Positions 16,251-26,054 of a stretch of DNA of 64,000 nt are shown here, piece by piece (positions within the stretch are counted from its first letter, which is position 1; each line of letters starts with the position of its first letter). The position numbers and the translations under genes are program-made. The notes below the pieces were generated by a model. It ran no database searches and had not been told where the DNA came from. It saw only the letters and a program-made list of their open reading frames with translations. Source of the DNA: CALMKX01 sp036274895 (GTDB lineage Bacteria; Acidobacteriota; Thermoanaerobaculia; Multivoradales; SZUA-115). The stretch spans positions 14,284-78,283 of the forward strand of contig DASUEU010000092.1 of NCBI GenBank assembly GCA_036274895.1, in the 5' to 3' direction.

Positions 16251-17533
16251 ACGCTCTCGGTCGCCTGGACGGTCGCCAGCGCCCCCCGCAGCCACCGCCA
16301 CGAAGCCGCCAGCATCGCGGCCCCGGCCAGCCAGCGCAGGGTGTAGGCGACGGTCAGGGCGGTGCCGCCCTGGGCACCGAGGCCGGGATCGGCTCCTTCC
16401 AGGGCGCCGGCCGTTCCCAGGGCCACGATCATCAGGGCCAGGCCGGCGTTCCACAGCTGAAAGGGGCGGGGCGCGTCGAGGGCGGCGGCCAGGCCGCTCT
16501 CTTCACCGAGGGCCGCCAGGATCAGCATCAGGAAGGCCGTCGACATCCCGGCCATGGCCAGGTGCGCGTGGGCTACCAGGGCGTCGGTGAACTTCAGGCG
16601 GTCGAGCACGCCGGGCAGGAAGGTCAGCACCGCCGAGCCGAAGAGCACGGCGCCCCAGGCGCCGAACGCCAGGAGCCAGCGGCGGGTGGCCGCCGGCCAG
16701 ACGAAGCGGCCCAGGTAGAGAGTGAGCCAGGGCGGCCACACCAGCAAGCTGGCCACGGCGAGCAACTGGGCGAGCTCGCGATGACTGTGGTCCCCATGGT
16801 CGAGGAGCAGGAAGGCCAGGACGTGGCCGGCCAGCAGCGAGGCGGTGGCCAGCCCGCCAGGCCCGCGCCGACCCGTCCGCTGGGCGAGGCCGAAGAGGGA
16901 AGGGCAAGCGACGAACAACACCACCACTCCCAGGGTGCTGCCCAGGAGGCTGCCGCCGGTGGGGCCTCCGGTCGCCGGGTTGATCGGCGGATAGACCTGG
17001 GGGCGGGTGGCCACGGCCAGGGCCGCGGGCACCGAGAGCAGGGCCAGCAGCACCGCGCCGCGGATCAGGTTCGCCCGCGGCCCGGCCTGCTTGCGCTCGG
17101 CCGAGGGCAGCCAGGCCAGCGCCAGGGCCAGCTCGAGCACCAGCAGCTCGCCCAGGAAGGCCGCCCGGGCGAGGCCGTTCCAGTCCAGGAAGGGCTTGCC
17201 GGTGGTCACCCCGGCCAGCCACGAGACGGCGCCTGAGGCGAGCACGGCCGACCAGCCCCAGAGGGCGAAGCGGGGCAGGAGCACGTCGCCGCGCCGGGGA
17301 ACGAAGGAGCGGAAGAGCAGGGCCACCAGGGGCAGGGCGCACCAGCCATAGAGCTGGAGGTTGAGGTGCACGGGCACCAGCCGGCCGTAGTGGAAGGGCG
17401 TGAGCAGGGAGGTGAGGCCCGGCGCCAGGAGCAGGGTGGCGAGCAGCAGGCCGAAGGCGTTGCCCGCTGCCAGCCAGGCCAGGGCGTGCACGCTCGTCTC
17501 GGCCAGCAGGCCGTCCCGTTCCGGGCGGCTCAT
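16106..17533 (-). CDS. Haem-copper-oxidase-like subunit I (divergent CcoN/NorB-type)
   Basis: 475 aa with about 12 hydrophobic segments. HYGRLVPVHLNLQLYGW (His56) matches the low-spin haem ligand region of cbb3/NOR-type subunits. LVAHAHLAMAGMSTAF (His322, His324) matches the helix X HxH pair that ligates both haems. The segment where the first CuB His is expected reads GGSLLGSTLGVVVLF, without His. The only other candidates are the DHGDHSHRE cluster at 245-253. Oxygen reduction is therefore doubtful. The last 45 residues (from ACHPERSEGSGW to DDNGMEAA) come from a repeat insertion. The start overlaps the polyprenyl synthase stop by 4 bases. Confidence 0.72.
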   Translation of the reverse strand: MSRPERDGLLAETSVHALAWLAAGNAFGLLLATLLLAPGLTSLLTPFHYGRLVPVHLNLQLYGWCALPLVALLFRSFVPRRGDVLLPRFALWGWSAVLASGAVSWLAGVTTGKPFLDWNGLARAAFLGELLVLELALALAWLPSAERKQAGPRANLIRGAVLLALLSVPAALAVATRPQVYPPINPATGGPTGGSLLGSTLGVVVLFVACPSLFGLAQRTGRRGPGGLATASLLAGHVLAFLLLDHGDHSHRELAQLLAVASLLVWPPWLTLYLGRFVWPAATRRWLLAFGAWGAVLFGSAVLTFLPGVLDRLKFTDALVAHAHLAMAGMSTAFLMLILAALGEESGLAAALDAPRPFQLWNAGLALMIVALGTAGALEGADPGLGAQGGTALTVAYTLRWLAGAAMLAASWRWLRGALATVQATESVPGACHPERSEGSGWTGAERGQAAPATGPANPSQILRFAQDDNGMEAA

Positions 17534-18540
17534 GCGCAGAGCTCGAGCGAGCGGTCTCTCTCGGGGCCTGGACGGCGGCTCTCGAGGTCCGCGAGGTCGT
17601 CCGCGAGCCGTTGAGACAGGGCGCCGAGCCGGCCCCAGGCCGGGCGCAGGGCAGCGAGCTGGTCGAGGCAGCTCCCGGCCTCTGCGAGCAGCTCCTCCAG
17701 CCGGGCCAGGGCACCGTTCCAGCCGGCGGCGGCCGGCAGGTTGGGCCGTCCCAGCAGGCGGTCCCGGGCGGTCGACTTGCCGGCCTCCCGGGGAGCGAGC
17801 AGGCCGTCCTTGGCGTCGTCGATTCCCTGGTAGGCGAGGCCCCAGGCGCGCGCCAGGCGATCCAGCAGCTCGACTTCGCGGCCCGAGGCGCCGCCCACCA
17901 GGGCTGGCAGCACCAGGGCCAGGCGCACCAGGGGCACGGTCTTGCCCTCGGCCACGCGTTGCACCTCGCCCACGGTCTCCTCGGCCCCGAGGCCACGGGT
18001 GGCGGCGGCGAAGTGGAGGTCCCGGGCCTGGCCGTCGAGGATGCCGGCGGTGCCCAGGCAAGCGGTCACCAGCTCGGCGGCCTCGCGGCCCCGCTCGGGG
18101 GGCAGCTGGCCGATCACCCGCCAGAGCAGCCGGTAGCCCTGATTGATCAGGCCCAGGGCGCCGAGCATGGTGGCGGCCTCACCCCACACCACGTGGGGGC
18201 AGGCCCGGCCGCGCCGCTCGCGGGCGTCGTCCATGGCCGGCAGGTCGTCGAAGAGCAGGGAGGCGGTGTGGAAGTATTCGATGGCGATGGCCAGCTCCCG
18301 CGCCGGCTCGGCTGCCACCGCCAGCTCGGAGAGCACGGCGAAGGCCAGCTGGGCCCGGGCGAGGCTCCCGGGATGGCGGAGGGCATCGGCCAGCACGCCG
18401 GCCAAGTGCCGCTCGAGGTCCGCCCCCATGGGCAGCAGCTCACGGAAGCCGGCGGCGAGGAAGCCCTCCTCGAGCGGGCCGAGGAGAGTGACCGCCGGGG
18501 GCCGGGTGGCGGTCTCGGGGACGCTCGAGTCTGGAGTCAT
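17530..18540 (-). CDS. Polyprenyl diphosphate synthase (IspA/GGPPS family)
   Basis: 336 aa, trans-isoprenyl diphosphate synthase fold. The first Asp-rich motif is DDLPAMDDARERRG (about residues 98-111). The second is QGIDDAKDG, a shortened form of the usual DDILD. The GKTVPL (Lys-Thr) pair is present. The residues before the first motif (EYFHTASLLFDDLP) are small or aromatic and suggest a short or medium chain product, though this is not decisive. ATGA overlaps on both sides couple it to yceI upstream and to the oxidase-like gene downstream. It probably supplies the prenyl donor to the UbiA enzyme. Confidence 0.88.
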   Translation of the reverse strand: MTPDSSVPETATRPPAVTLLGPLEEGFLAAGFRELLPMGADLERHLAGVLADALRHPGSLARAQLAFAVLSELAVAAEPARELAIAIEYFHTASLLFDDLPAMDDARERRGRACPHVVWGEAATMLGALGLINQGYRLLWRVIGQLPPERGREAAELVTACLGTAGILDGQARDLHFAAATRGLGAEETVGEVQRVAEGKTVPLVRLALVLPALVGGASGREVELLDRLARAWGLAYQGIDDAKDGLLAPREAGKSTARDRLLGRPNLPAAAGWNGALARLEELLAEAGSCLDQLAALRPAWGRLGALSQRLADDLADLESRRPGPERDRSLELCA

Positions 18541-19148
18541 CGGCTGGCACCCGACGCGGCGTCGACCGTCACTCCTTCGAGCCGGCCCTTGGCCTGGACC
18601 GTCACGGCCACTTCCTTCTCGACCCGGAACATCAGGAAGCTCGGGTCCTCCATCCCCCAGGCGACGAAGGGCACCGAAAAGCGGGTCTTGACCTGGATCT
18701 GGTCACCGTTGACCGAGACCGTCGCCGGCAGGGCCATCGGGTGGTCGGCGCCGTGGATGGCGAGCTTGCCGTGGAGGGTGACGTGGCTCTCGCCGGTGGC
18801 GGCGAGGGTGCCTTCGAGGCGCTCGGCGGTGAAGCGGAAGAGGGGGAACTTGCTCGACTCCAGCACTTCGCCGTGCATGGTCTTGTCGCGGGAGCCATTG
18901 CCCGTCTTGGCCGAGGCGGCGTCCACCAGCAGCTCGCCGCTGGCGGTGCCGGTGGCGGCGTCGAAGTGGATGTCGCCCGAGCGCAAGACGAAGACGCCGT
19001 GCACGTCGTGACCGGTGGCCGGCAGCTCGAAGGCGACCTGGGTGCCAGCGGGATCGAGGTGGAGGATCTGCTCGGTGGCGTGGGCCGAGAGGGGGGCGAT
19101 GGCCGACAGGACGAGGACGAGGGCGAGGCCTGAGGGACGGGGCTTCAT
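18537..19148 (-). CDS. YceI-family periplasmic isoprenoid-binding protein
   Basis: 203 aa with a signal peptide (LALVLVLSAIAPLSAHA-TEQ) and the SD sequence GGAGAACCG. The mature part is a YceI lipocalin-like barrel: LDPAGTQVAFELPATGHDVHGVF, SRDKTMHGEVLESSKFPLFRF, HVTLHGKLAIHGADHPMALPATV. Structurally known YceI proteins bind polyisoprenoid chains in the barrel. It is the first gene of the leftward operon and overlaps the polyprenyl synthase by 4 bases. A role as periplasmic carrier of the operon's product is inferred from both facts. Confidence 0.85.
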   Translation of the reverse strand: MKPRPSGLALVLVLSAIAPLSAHATEQILHLDPAGTQVAFELPATGHDVHGVFVLRSGDIHFDAATGTASGELLVDAASAKTGNGSRDKTMHGEVLESSKFPLFRFTAERLEGTLAATGESHVTLHGKLAIHGADHPMALPATVSVNGDQIQVKTRFSVPFVAWGMEDPSFLMFRVEKEVAVTVQAKGRLEGVTVDAASGASR

Positions 19149-19247
19149 CGGTTCTCCTTCCCGCCGGCAGGGACGCCGGCGCAAGGAGAAGGTAGCCGTG
19201 GCGCCTGAACGAGAGCTGAACGCTAGAATGAGGCCGGCCGAAGACCC
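19149..19247. promoter_or_regulatory. Divergent promoter with pho-box-like direct repeat
   Basis: Between yceI and the response regulator gene lies CTGAACG-AGAG-CTGAACG (19205-19222), two identical 7-mers with an 11-base period. This is the layout bound by tandem OmpR/PhoB-type dimers. TAGAAT (19224-19229) follows immediately and could be the -10 box of the regulator gene, which suggests autoregulation. A GC-rich inverted repeat (GCCGGC...GCCGGC) lies nearer yceI. Confidence 0.5.
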
Positions 19248-19954
19248 ATGCGCATCCTGCTCGTCGAGGACGATCCCGATCTCGCCGCTGCCCTCGCCGA
19301 GGCGTTGGCGGAGGACTGCTACGTCGTCGACCGGGCCGCGAGCGGTGCCGAGGCGGACGAGCTGGCCACGGTCAACGAATACGACCTGGTGGTGCTCGAC
19401 TGGAGCATCCCGCCGCCCTCCGGGGTTGACCTGCTCTCCGCCTGGCGCCAGCGCGCCCTGACCTTTCCGGTGCTCATGCTCACCGGCCGGGGCAGCGTCG
19501 AGGACCGCATTCACGGCCTCGACGCTGGCGCCGACGACTACCTGACCAAGCCCTTCGCCCTGGCGGAGCTGCAGGCGCGGGTGCGCAGCCTCCTGCGCCG
19601 GGGCCAGCGCCCGCTCCAGAGCCTGGCCGCGGGAGATCTGGTGATGGACCGGCCCGGCCGGCAGGTCAGGGTCGCCGAGGCACCGATCCACCTCACCCCC
19701 AAGGAGTTCGCCGTGCTCGAGTACCTGCTCGTCCACCGCGATCGGGTGGTGAGCCGCGCCGACCTGTCCGAGCACGTCTGGGAGGACAGCCTGGGCGCCA
19801 TGTCCAACACCCTGGAGGTGATCGTCTCGCGGCTGCGCAAGAAGGTGGACGGCGGGCGCGAAGGCCGCCTCCTCCACACCGTGCCCGGGGTGGGCTATCG
19901 GCTCTCGACTGAACGGCTGGCCCCAGGCCGGGAGGCCGGCGGGGACGACAGCGG

Positions 19955-19958
<4 letters not shown>
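19248..19958 (+). CDS. OmpR/PhoB-family response regulator
   Basis: 236 aa. The receiver domain (1-120) has the acidic pair EDD at residues 8-10, phospho-acceptor Asp52 in LVVLDWSIP, the Thr of MLTGRG and the Lys of DDYLTKPFA. The C-terminal winged helix (about 130-225) has LTPKEFAVLEYLLVHRDRVVSRADL and the recognition-helix region SNTLEVIVSRLRKKV. The stop overlaps the kinase start by 4 bases (GTGA). The direct repeat in its own promoter is a likely target, and the divergent YceI operon may be another. Confidence 0.92.
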
Positions 19959-21220
<1,262 letters not shown>

Positions 21221-21304
21221 GAACGGAAGGGCGAGGACTGAGTAGGCTGGGTTAGGCTCGTCCGCGAGCCGTAACCCCGCTTCGCGCGCTTAGAATCCCC
21301 CTCG

Positions 21305-22762
21305 ATGGTTCCCGAGTCTCCTCGCACCGGCCTGCACCCCCGCTGCTTCGCCGCCTCGCTGGTCGTGATCTGCGCCGCCCTGCCTGCCTCCGCCCAGGAC
21401 CTGCTCTCCCTCGACCGCTTCGCCCTGCTGGTGGCCTCGGAGTCCCGGCCTTCGTTCGCGGTGATCGGCGCCGGCGCCCGCGCGGCGGGGATGGGTGGGG
21501 CCTTCACCGCCTTGGCGGACGACGCCTCGGCAGCCTCCTTCAACCCCGCCGGCCTCGCCCTGCTGCTCACGCCCGAGGCTTCGCTGGTGCTCGACGGCCG
21601 CTCCCGGCACGACGACTACGCCGCCTTCACCGCCCTCGAGAACGGCGAGCCCACCGCCTACTCCGCCTCGCGCAGCGTCTTCGACACCGCGGGAGTCAAC
21701 TTCGCCTCCTTCACCCTGCCGACCACGCTGGCGGAGCGCAATCTGACCCTCCAGCTCTCCTACCATCGGCTGGTCGACTTCGAGCTCGAAAGGGACCGCA
21801 GCTTCCTCGCCAGCGAGCCCGGAGGTGAGGCCGTGGCCCGCTACCACCAGACGGTCGATCAGGAAGGGGAGATCGCCACCTTCGCCCTGGCGGCGGCCTA
21901 CCAGGCCACGGAGCGGCTGTCCGTGGGTCTCAACCTGGCCCGCTGGCAGGGGGCCTGGACCTTCGTTACCGACACTTCCGAGGCCGAGCTGGCGACCGGC
22001 ACCGAGACCGCCCTCCACTTCGTCCAGGATCACCGCTTCTCGGGCTGGAACCTGACCGCCGGCTTCCTGCTGCGCTACCGCTACGCCAACGTCGGCGCCT
22101 CGTTCCGGCTGCCCTTCGACGGCCGCTACCAGGTGGACTCCCGCCTCACCACCACCTTCGAGAGCCCTTTCGTGCCCCAGTCCCGGCTCGACGGGCGTCT
22201 CGAGTGGCCGGGCTCCTACACCGCGGGCATCGCGCTCAAGCCGTTCGAGACCTGGATCGTGACCGCCGACTACGCCGAGTACGACTGGGACGACATGGTG
22301 ATCCAGGGGCTCGGTCAAGAGCCGGTGAGCTTTTTCGACCTGGTGCCGGTGTCGCGCTCGACCACCGAGAACCGTGGCCAGTGGCGCTTCGGCACCGAGG
22401 TCACCCTGCTGCCGGGTGAGAACGTCGTGGGCCTGCGGGCCGGCTACTTCACCGAGCCCCGTCCCGAGCGGCTGGCCGGCGAGGGAGAGGCGGCCAACAC
22501 CCGCGGCTGGGCCCTCGGGGCCGGCTGGCGGCGGGGTGCCTTGAGCTTCGACCTCGCCTGGCAGCGGGTGCACACCCTCTCGAAGCTGCCCCAGTTCGTC
22601 GATCCCGACGCCGTCACCGAGGGAGAGGTGCTGCTGCCGGCCGATGCAGAGGTGCGTACGCGGGAGAACCGGGTCTTCGTCTCGATGCTCTACCGCTTTC
22701 CGTCGCGCGACGCACTCAAGAAGCTCTTCCACTTTCTCTTCGTGGGTCCGACCCGGCCCTGA
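21305..22762 (+). CDS. FadL/OmpP1-type outer-membrane transport protein
   Basis: 485 aa with a signal peptide (FAASLVVICAALPASAQD). GAGARAAGMGGAFTALADDASAASFNPAGLALL is the FadL/TodX N-terminal hatch signature. After it come alternating amphipathic beta strands (LTLQLSYHRLVDF, WNLTAGFLLRYRYANVGASFRLPF, SLTVTADYAEYDW-like) and a C-terminal strand close to VFVSMLYRF. Family members form a 14-strand barrel that takes up hydrophobic compounds. The 84 bases upstream hold no recognisable gene. A kinase gene follows 26 bases downstream. Confidence 0.85.
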   Translation: MVPESPRTGLHPRCFAASLVVICAALPASAQDLLSLDRFALLVASESRPSFAVIGAGARAAGMGGAFTALADDASAASFNPAGLALLLTPEASLVLDGRSRHDDYAAFTALENGEPTAYSASRSVFDTAGVNFASFTLPTTLAERNLTLQLSYHRLVDFELERDRSFLASEPGGEAVARYHQTVDQEGEIATFALAAAYQATERLSVGLNLARWQGAWTFVTDTSEAELATGTETALHFVQDHRFSGWNLTAGFLLRYRYANVGASFRLPFDGRYQVDSRLTTTFESPFVPQSRLDGRLEWPGSYTAGIALKPFETWIVTADYAEYDWDDMVIQGLGQEPVSFFDLVPVSRSTTENRGQWRFGTEVTLLPGENVVGLRAGYFTEPRPERLAGEGEAANTRGWALGAGWRRGALSFDLAWQRVHTLSKLPQFVDPDAVTEGEVLLPADAEVRTRENRVFVSMLYRFPSRDALKKLFHFLFVGPTRP

Positions 22763-22788
22763 GCGCCCTCGCCTCCCTCCGATCGGCA

Positions 22789-24513
22789 GTGGCCTGGAGC
22801 GCCCGGTTCGGGCTCGCCCTGGCCCTCGCGACCTCGGCTCTGGCCGAGTCCCGCCAGTGGTACGAGCACTACGAGCGGGGCCTCGCCCTGGCGGCGGACG
22901 GGGACTACGCCGCCGCCCTCGCGGAGTTCGAGACGGCCGCGGACCACAACCCGGAGGCTCGCGCCCGCGCCCGCACTTACGGCACCCAATTCCTCTTCGG
23001 CTACGACCCGGCCTACCACCGGGCCCGCTGTCTGCTGGAGCTGAAGCGCTTCGCGGAAGCGAGGACCCTGCTCGCCGAGGCGGAGCTCGCCGGGGTGACG
23101 CCTCGGCCGGACCTCGCGGCCCTGGCCGTGCGGCTCGACCGGCTCGAGCGCGAGGTCGCGAGCCCGGCCGGGGAGGAGCCCGCCCCAGCCTCGCCGGAGC
23201 CGCTCCAGCCGGCCGCGTCCGGCGCCATGGCTCCCTCTCTGGCGGTGCCGCCCGGCGCCGAGTCGACGACGGCGCCGAGCGCTGGGCCGGCCTCTGTCCC
23301 TCCCGGCCCCGGCCCCGTCACCACGCCGGCGGGCGGCAGCGAGCCGCGCCGAGCGGAGGAGGAGCGTGCCGCTCCCGTTTCATCCCCCGCTGCGACGGAC
23401 ACCTCCACCTCCGGGCCGACTTCTCCCGCAACGGCTGGTACCTCGCCAGGCACTCCGGCCGGGCCTGCTGCCGCCGAAACGGCTGGAGGCCCGGCCGGCG
23501 ATGCTGGGGCGGAGGAGCCGTCGCCGGCGGGCGAACCGCCCGAAGCCGGGGAGGGCAGCGGGATCGGCTGGTGGCCCGCACTGATGGCCTGCCTGGCCGC
23601 GGCCGCCCTGCTGCTGAGCTGGTGGCGCCGCCGGCAGCGGGCCCGGCGTGCCCCCGCGGCGGAGGGCAGCCAGTGGCACCTGAAGCTCCTGGGCTCCCGG
23701 TTGGGCGGCTACCAGCTGATCGCGGAGATCGGCCGCGGTGGTATGGCCACCACCTTCCGCGCCCGCCGGGCGAGCGACGGCCGCCTGGTTGCGCTCAAGG
23801 TGCCCCACCCGACCGGCGACCCGACCTACCGCGAGCGGTTCCTGCGCGAGGGCAAACTGGGCGAGGCCCTACACCACCCGGCGATCGTGCGCATCCTCGA
23901 AGCCGGGGAGGACCGTGGCGTGCCCTTCCTCGCCCTCGAGCTGCTCGCCGGCCGCACCCTGCGAGCCGAGCTGGACGCCCACCCCGACGGCCTGCCCCTG
24001 CCGCGGGCCCTGGCGATCGCCCGGGCCATCGCCGAGGCCCTGGACTATGCCCACGGCAAGGGCGTGGTGCACCGCGATCTCAAGCCGGAGAACATCATGC
24101 TGCTGCCGGATGGCCCCGTGCGGGTGATGGACTTTGGCGTGGCGCGACTGGCCGATCAACCGGGTCTGACCACTTCGCAGTTCTTCCTGGGCTCCCCCGT
24201 CTACGCCGCTCCCGAGGCGGTCGAGCCCCAGCGGATCGACCACCGCGCGGACCTCTACGGGCTCGGCATCCTGCTCTTCGAGATGCTCGAAGGCCGGCCG
24301 CCCTTCCTCCACGAGTCGGTGTTCAAGCTGATGGAGCTGCACCGCGAGGCGCCCCTTCCCGACCCCGCCAACCTGCCGCGGCCCCTGCCTCCCGAAGTCT
24401 GGCAGCTCATCACCCGCCTCTGCGCCAAAGACCCGGAAGCGCGCTACCCCTCCGCCCAGGCCCTGCTGGTGGAGCTGGGGCGGTTGATCGAGGGGACGCG
24501 GCAAGCCCCCTAA
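22789..24513 (+). CDS. Receptor-like Ser/Thr protein kinase, N-terminal sensor and C-terminal kinase
   Basis: 574 aa from a GTG. Residues 1-19 are a signal peptide (FGLALALATSALA). Residues 20-125 are a TPR-like repeat pair (YEHYERGLALAADGDYAAALAEFETA; LLELKRFAEARTLLAEAEL). Residues 126-258 are a Pro/Ala/Ser/Thr-rich stalk, and 261-278 one membrane helix. Residues 308-570 are the kinase: GRGGMATTFRA loop, ALKV lysine, HRDLKPENIML catalytic loop (428-438), DFGVARL (448-454), GSPVYAAPE. Most bacterial kinases have the reverse order. Here the sensor is outside and the kinase inside, at the C-terminus. It probably senses a periplasmic ligand or protein. Confidence 0.85.
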   Translation: MAWSARFGLALALATSALAESRQWYEHYERGLALAADGDYAAALAEFETAADHNPEARARARTYGTQFLFGYDPAYHRARCLLELKRFAEARTLLAEAELAGVTPRPDLAALAVRLDRLEREVASPAGEEPAPASPEPLQPAASGAMAPSLAVPPGAESTTAPSAGPASVPPGPGPVTTPAGGSEPRRAEEERAAPVSSPAATDTSTSGPTSPATAGTSPGTPAGPAAAETAGGPAGDAGAEEPSPAGEPPEAGEGSGIGWWPALMACLAAAALLLSWWRRRQRARRAPAAEGSQWHLKLLGSRLGGYQLIAEIGRGGMATTFRARRASDGRLVALKVPHPTGDPTYRERFLREGKLGEALHHPAIVRILEAGEDRGVPFLALELLAGRTLRAELDAHPDGLPLPRALAIARAIAEALDYAHGKGVVHRDLKPENIMLLPDGPVRVMDFGVARLADQPGLTTSQFFLGSPVYAAPEAVEPQRIDHRADLYGLGILLFEMLEGRPPFLHESVFKLMELHREAPLPDPANLPRPLPPEVWQLITRLCAKDPEARYPSAQALLVELGRLIEGTRQAP

Positions 24514-26000
24514 GGCACCACCACGCCCCAGGCCGAGGTGTCGCCGGTTTCGAAGCCGTCGGCGAAGATGGACAGGGCGATGCCGGCGTTGCCGTCGAGG
24601 ACGTAGAGCACCACCGAGCTGTTGGTGTCCTGGGTGCCGGCGGCGACCTCGGGGCGGCCGTCGCCGTCGAGGTCGCCCACGGGATGGACGCTGAACACCC
24701 GGTTGCCGGTGTCGTAGGCCCAGAAGATCTCGCCGGTGGCGCCGCTCAGGGCGTAGACGTGGTAGTCGAAGGAGCCGGCCACCACGTCGTCGAAGCCGTC
24801 GCCGTCGAGGTCGCCGATGGCCCGCGCCGTCCACACGTCACCGCCGTTGGTGGTGCCCACGAAGGTCTTCCACACCAGGCTGCCGTCCGCTCCCGAGAGC
24901 ACGGTGACGGCGTTCTCCCACGAGGAGACGATCACCTCGGCCTTGCCGTCGCCGGTGACGTCGGGTAGGGCGTCGACCATCATCCCGTAGGCTCCCACCG
25001 CGGTCGAGGCCCAGAGAAAGGCCCCCGTGGCGCCGTTGACGCAGCGGATGGCGCTGCCGTCCACGGTCCACAGCACGGCCAGGGCCTCGGGGATGGCGTC
25101 GCCGGTGATGTCCGGCAGCAGCCCGGCGGCCCACACCGAGGTGGCGGGCTCGTAGGTCCACAGCACGCTGCCGTTCAAGGAGCCGCCCGACAGGGCCACC
25201 AGGTCGTCGACGTCCTCGCCCACGGCCGCGAGCACGTCGTGCTTGCCGTCGCCGTTGGCATCGCCCAGGTTGCGCACGGTGAAGCTGGCGTCGCCGGCGT
25301 ACCAGCGCCAGCGGAAGTTGGCCTGGCCGCCGCCGGTCGAGGCGCCGTCGATCAGGTAGACGCCGTCGCTGAAGGAGCCGGTGGCGAAGGCGTAGTCGTT
25401 CTCGCCGTCACCGTTGGTGTCGTTGAGCTCGGTCAAGGAGTAGACCCAGCCGGACTCGGCGGTCTGGTAGGTGTCGAAGCGCCACAGGATGGCGCCGGTG
25501 CCGCCGTCCAGGTGGTAGGCCGTGCGCCCGCCCCAGGCGGTGCCGGCGAGCAGGTTCATGGCGCCGTTGCCGTCGCTGTCCGAAGCGAGGGCCAGGCAGT
25601 CGTCGCCGTAGGGCGAGCCTCCCGAGACGCCGTCCGCCGTCTGGATGCTCCACACCACGTCCGCCGTGCCCACGCTGGCGCCGTCCAGGCAGAAGATGTT
25701 GGGCACGCCGGACTCGTCGATGCCCACGATCACCTCGTCCTTGCCGTCGCCGGTCACGTCGGGCAGGGCGCGCACGATCGGCGCGTTGTCCGGGCCGGTC
25801 ATCGAGAAGAGCAGGCTCCCCGGCCCGACGCCGAGCAGGGCGGCCCGGCCGGGGCCTGGGGGCTCGGCGGGCCTCTCCGCGCGCAGGGTGAGGAGTTGAT
25901 GGTCGCGCGACGGCGCACGCTGCTGGGCCTGCGCCGAGGCGACGAAAGAGATCGAGAAGAGGACCAGGGCCGAGAGGGAAAGGCGCCGGGGGCTCGTCAC
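24510..26000 (-). CDS. Secreted FG-GAP/VCBS beta-propeller protein with C-terminal tag
   Basis: 496 aa with a signal peptide (LSALVLFSISFVASAQAQ). At least seven Ca-binding loops recur (DVTGDGKDEVIVG, DSDGNGAMNLLAG, DTNGDGENDYAFA, DANGDGKHDVLAA, DITGDAIPEALAV, DVTGDGKAEVIVS, DLDGDGFDDVVAG, DLDGDGRPEVAAG), forming an integrin-like propeller. The last 18 residues, IFADGFETGDTSAWGVVV, look like the 'DGFESGDTSAW' tail seen repeatedly on secreted proteins of some Gram-negative bacteria. Its function as a sorting or modification tag is suspected, not shown here. It is convergent with the kinase gene, the stops overlapping. Confidence 0.85.
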   Translation of the reverse strand: MTSPRRLSLSALVLFSISFVASAQAQQRAPSRDHQLLTLRAERPAEPPGPGRAALLGVGPGSLLFSMTGPDNAPIVRALPDVTGDGKDEVIVGIDESGVPNIFCLDGASVGTADVVWSIQTADGVSGGSPYGDDCLALASDSDGNGAMNLLAGTAWGGRTAYHLDGGTGAILWRFDTYQTAESGWVYSLTELNDTNGDGENDYAFATGSFSDGVYLIDGASTGGGQANFRWRWYAGDASFTVRNLGDANGDGKHDVLAAVGEDVDDLVALSGGSLNGSVLWTYEPATSVWAAGLLPDITGDAIPEALAVLWTVDGSAIRCVNGATGAFLWASTAVGAYGMMVDALPDVTGDGKAEVIVSSWENAVTVLSGADGSLVWKTFVGTTNGGDVWTARAIGDLDGDGFDDVVAGSFDYHVYALSGATGEIFWAYDTGNRVFSVHPVGDLDGDGRPEVAAGTQDTNSSVVLYVLDGNAGIALSIFADGFETGDTSAWGVVVP

Positions 26001-26054
26001 GGCTGGTGCTCCTTGCCGGGTGTGGGAGTTCCCGAGGAGTCTACACCGCCCGGC

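Noticed and set aside
13614..17533. A standard cbb3 oxidase operon (ccoNOP)
   Set aside because: The subunit I-like protein lacks recognisable CuB ligands and the CcoO-like domain is fused to an MFS permease; no CcoP or ccoGHIS genes are present.
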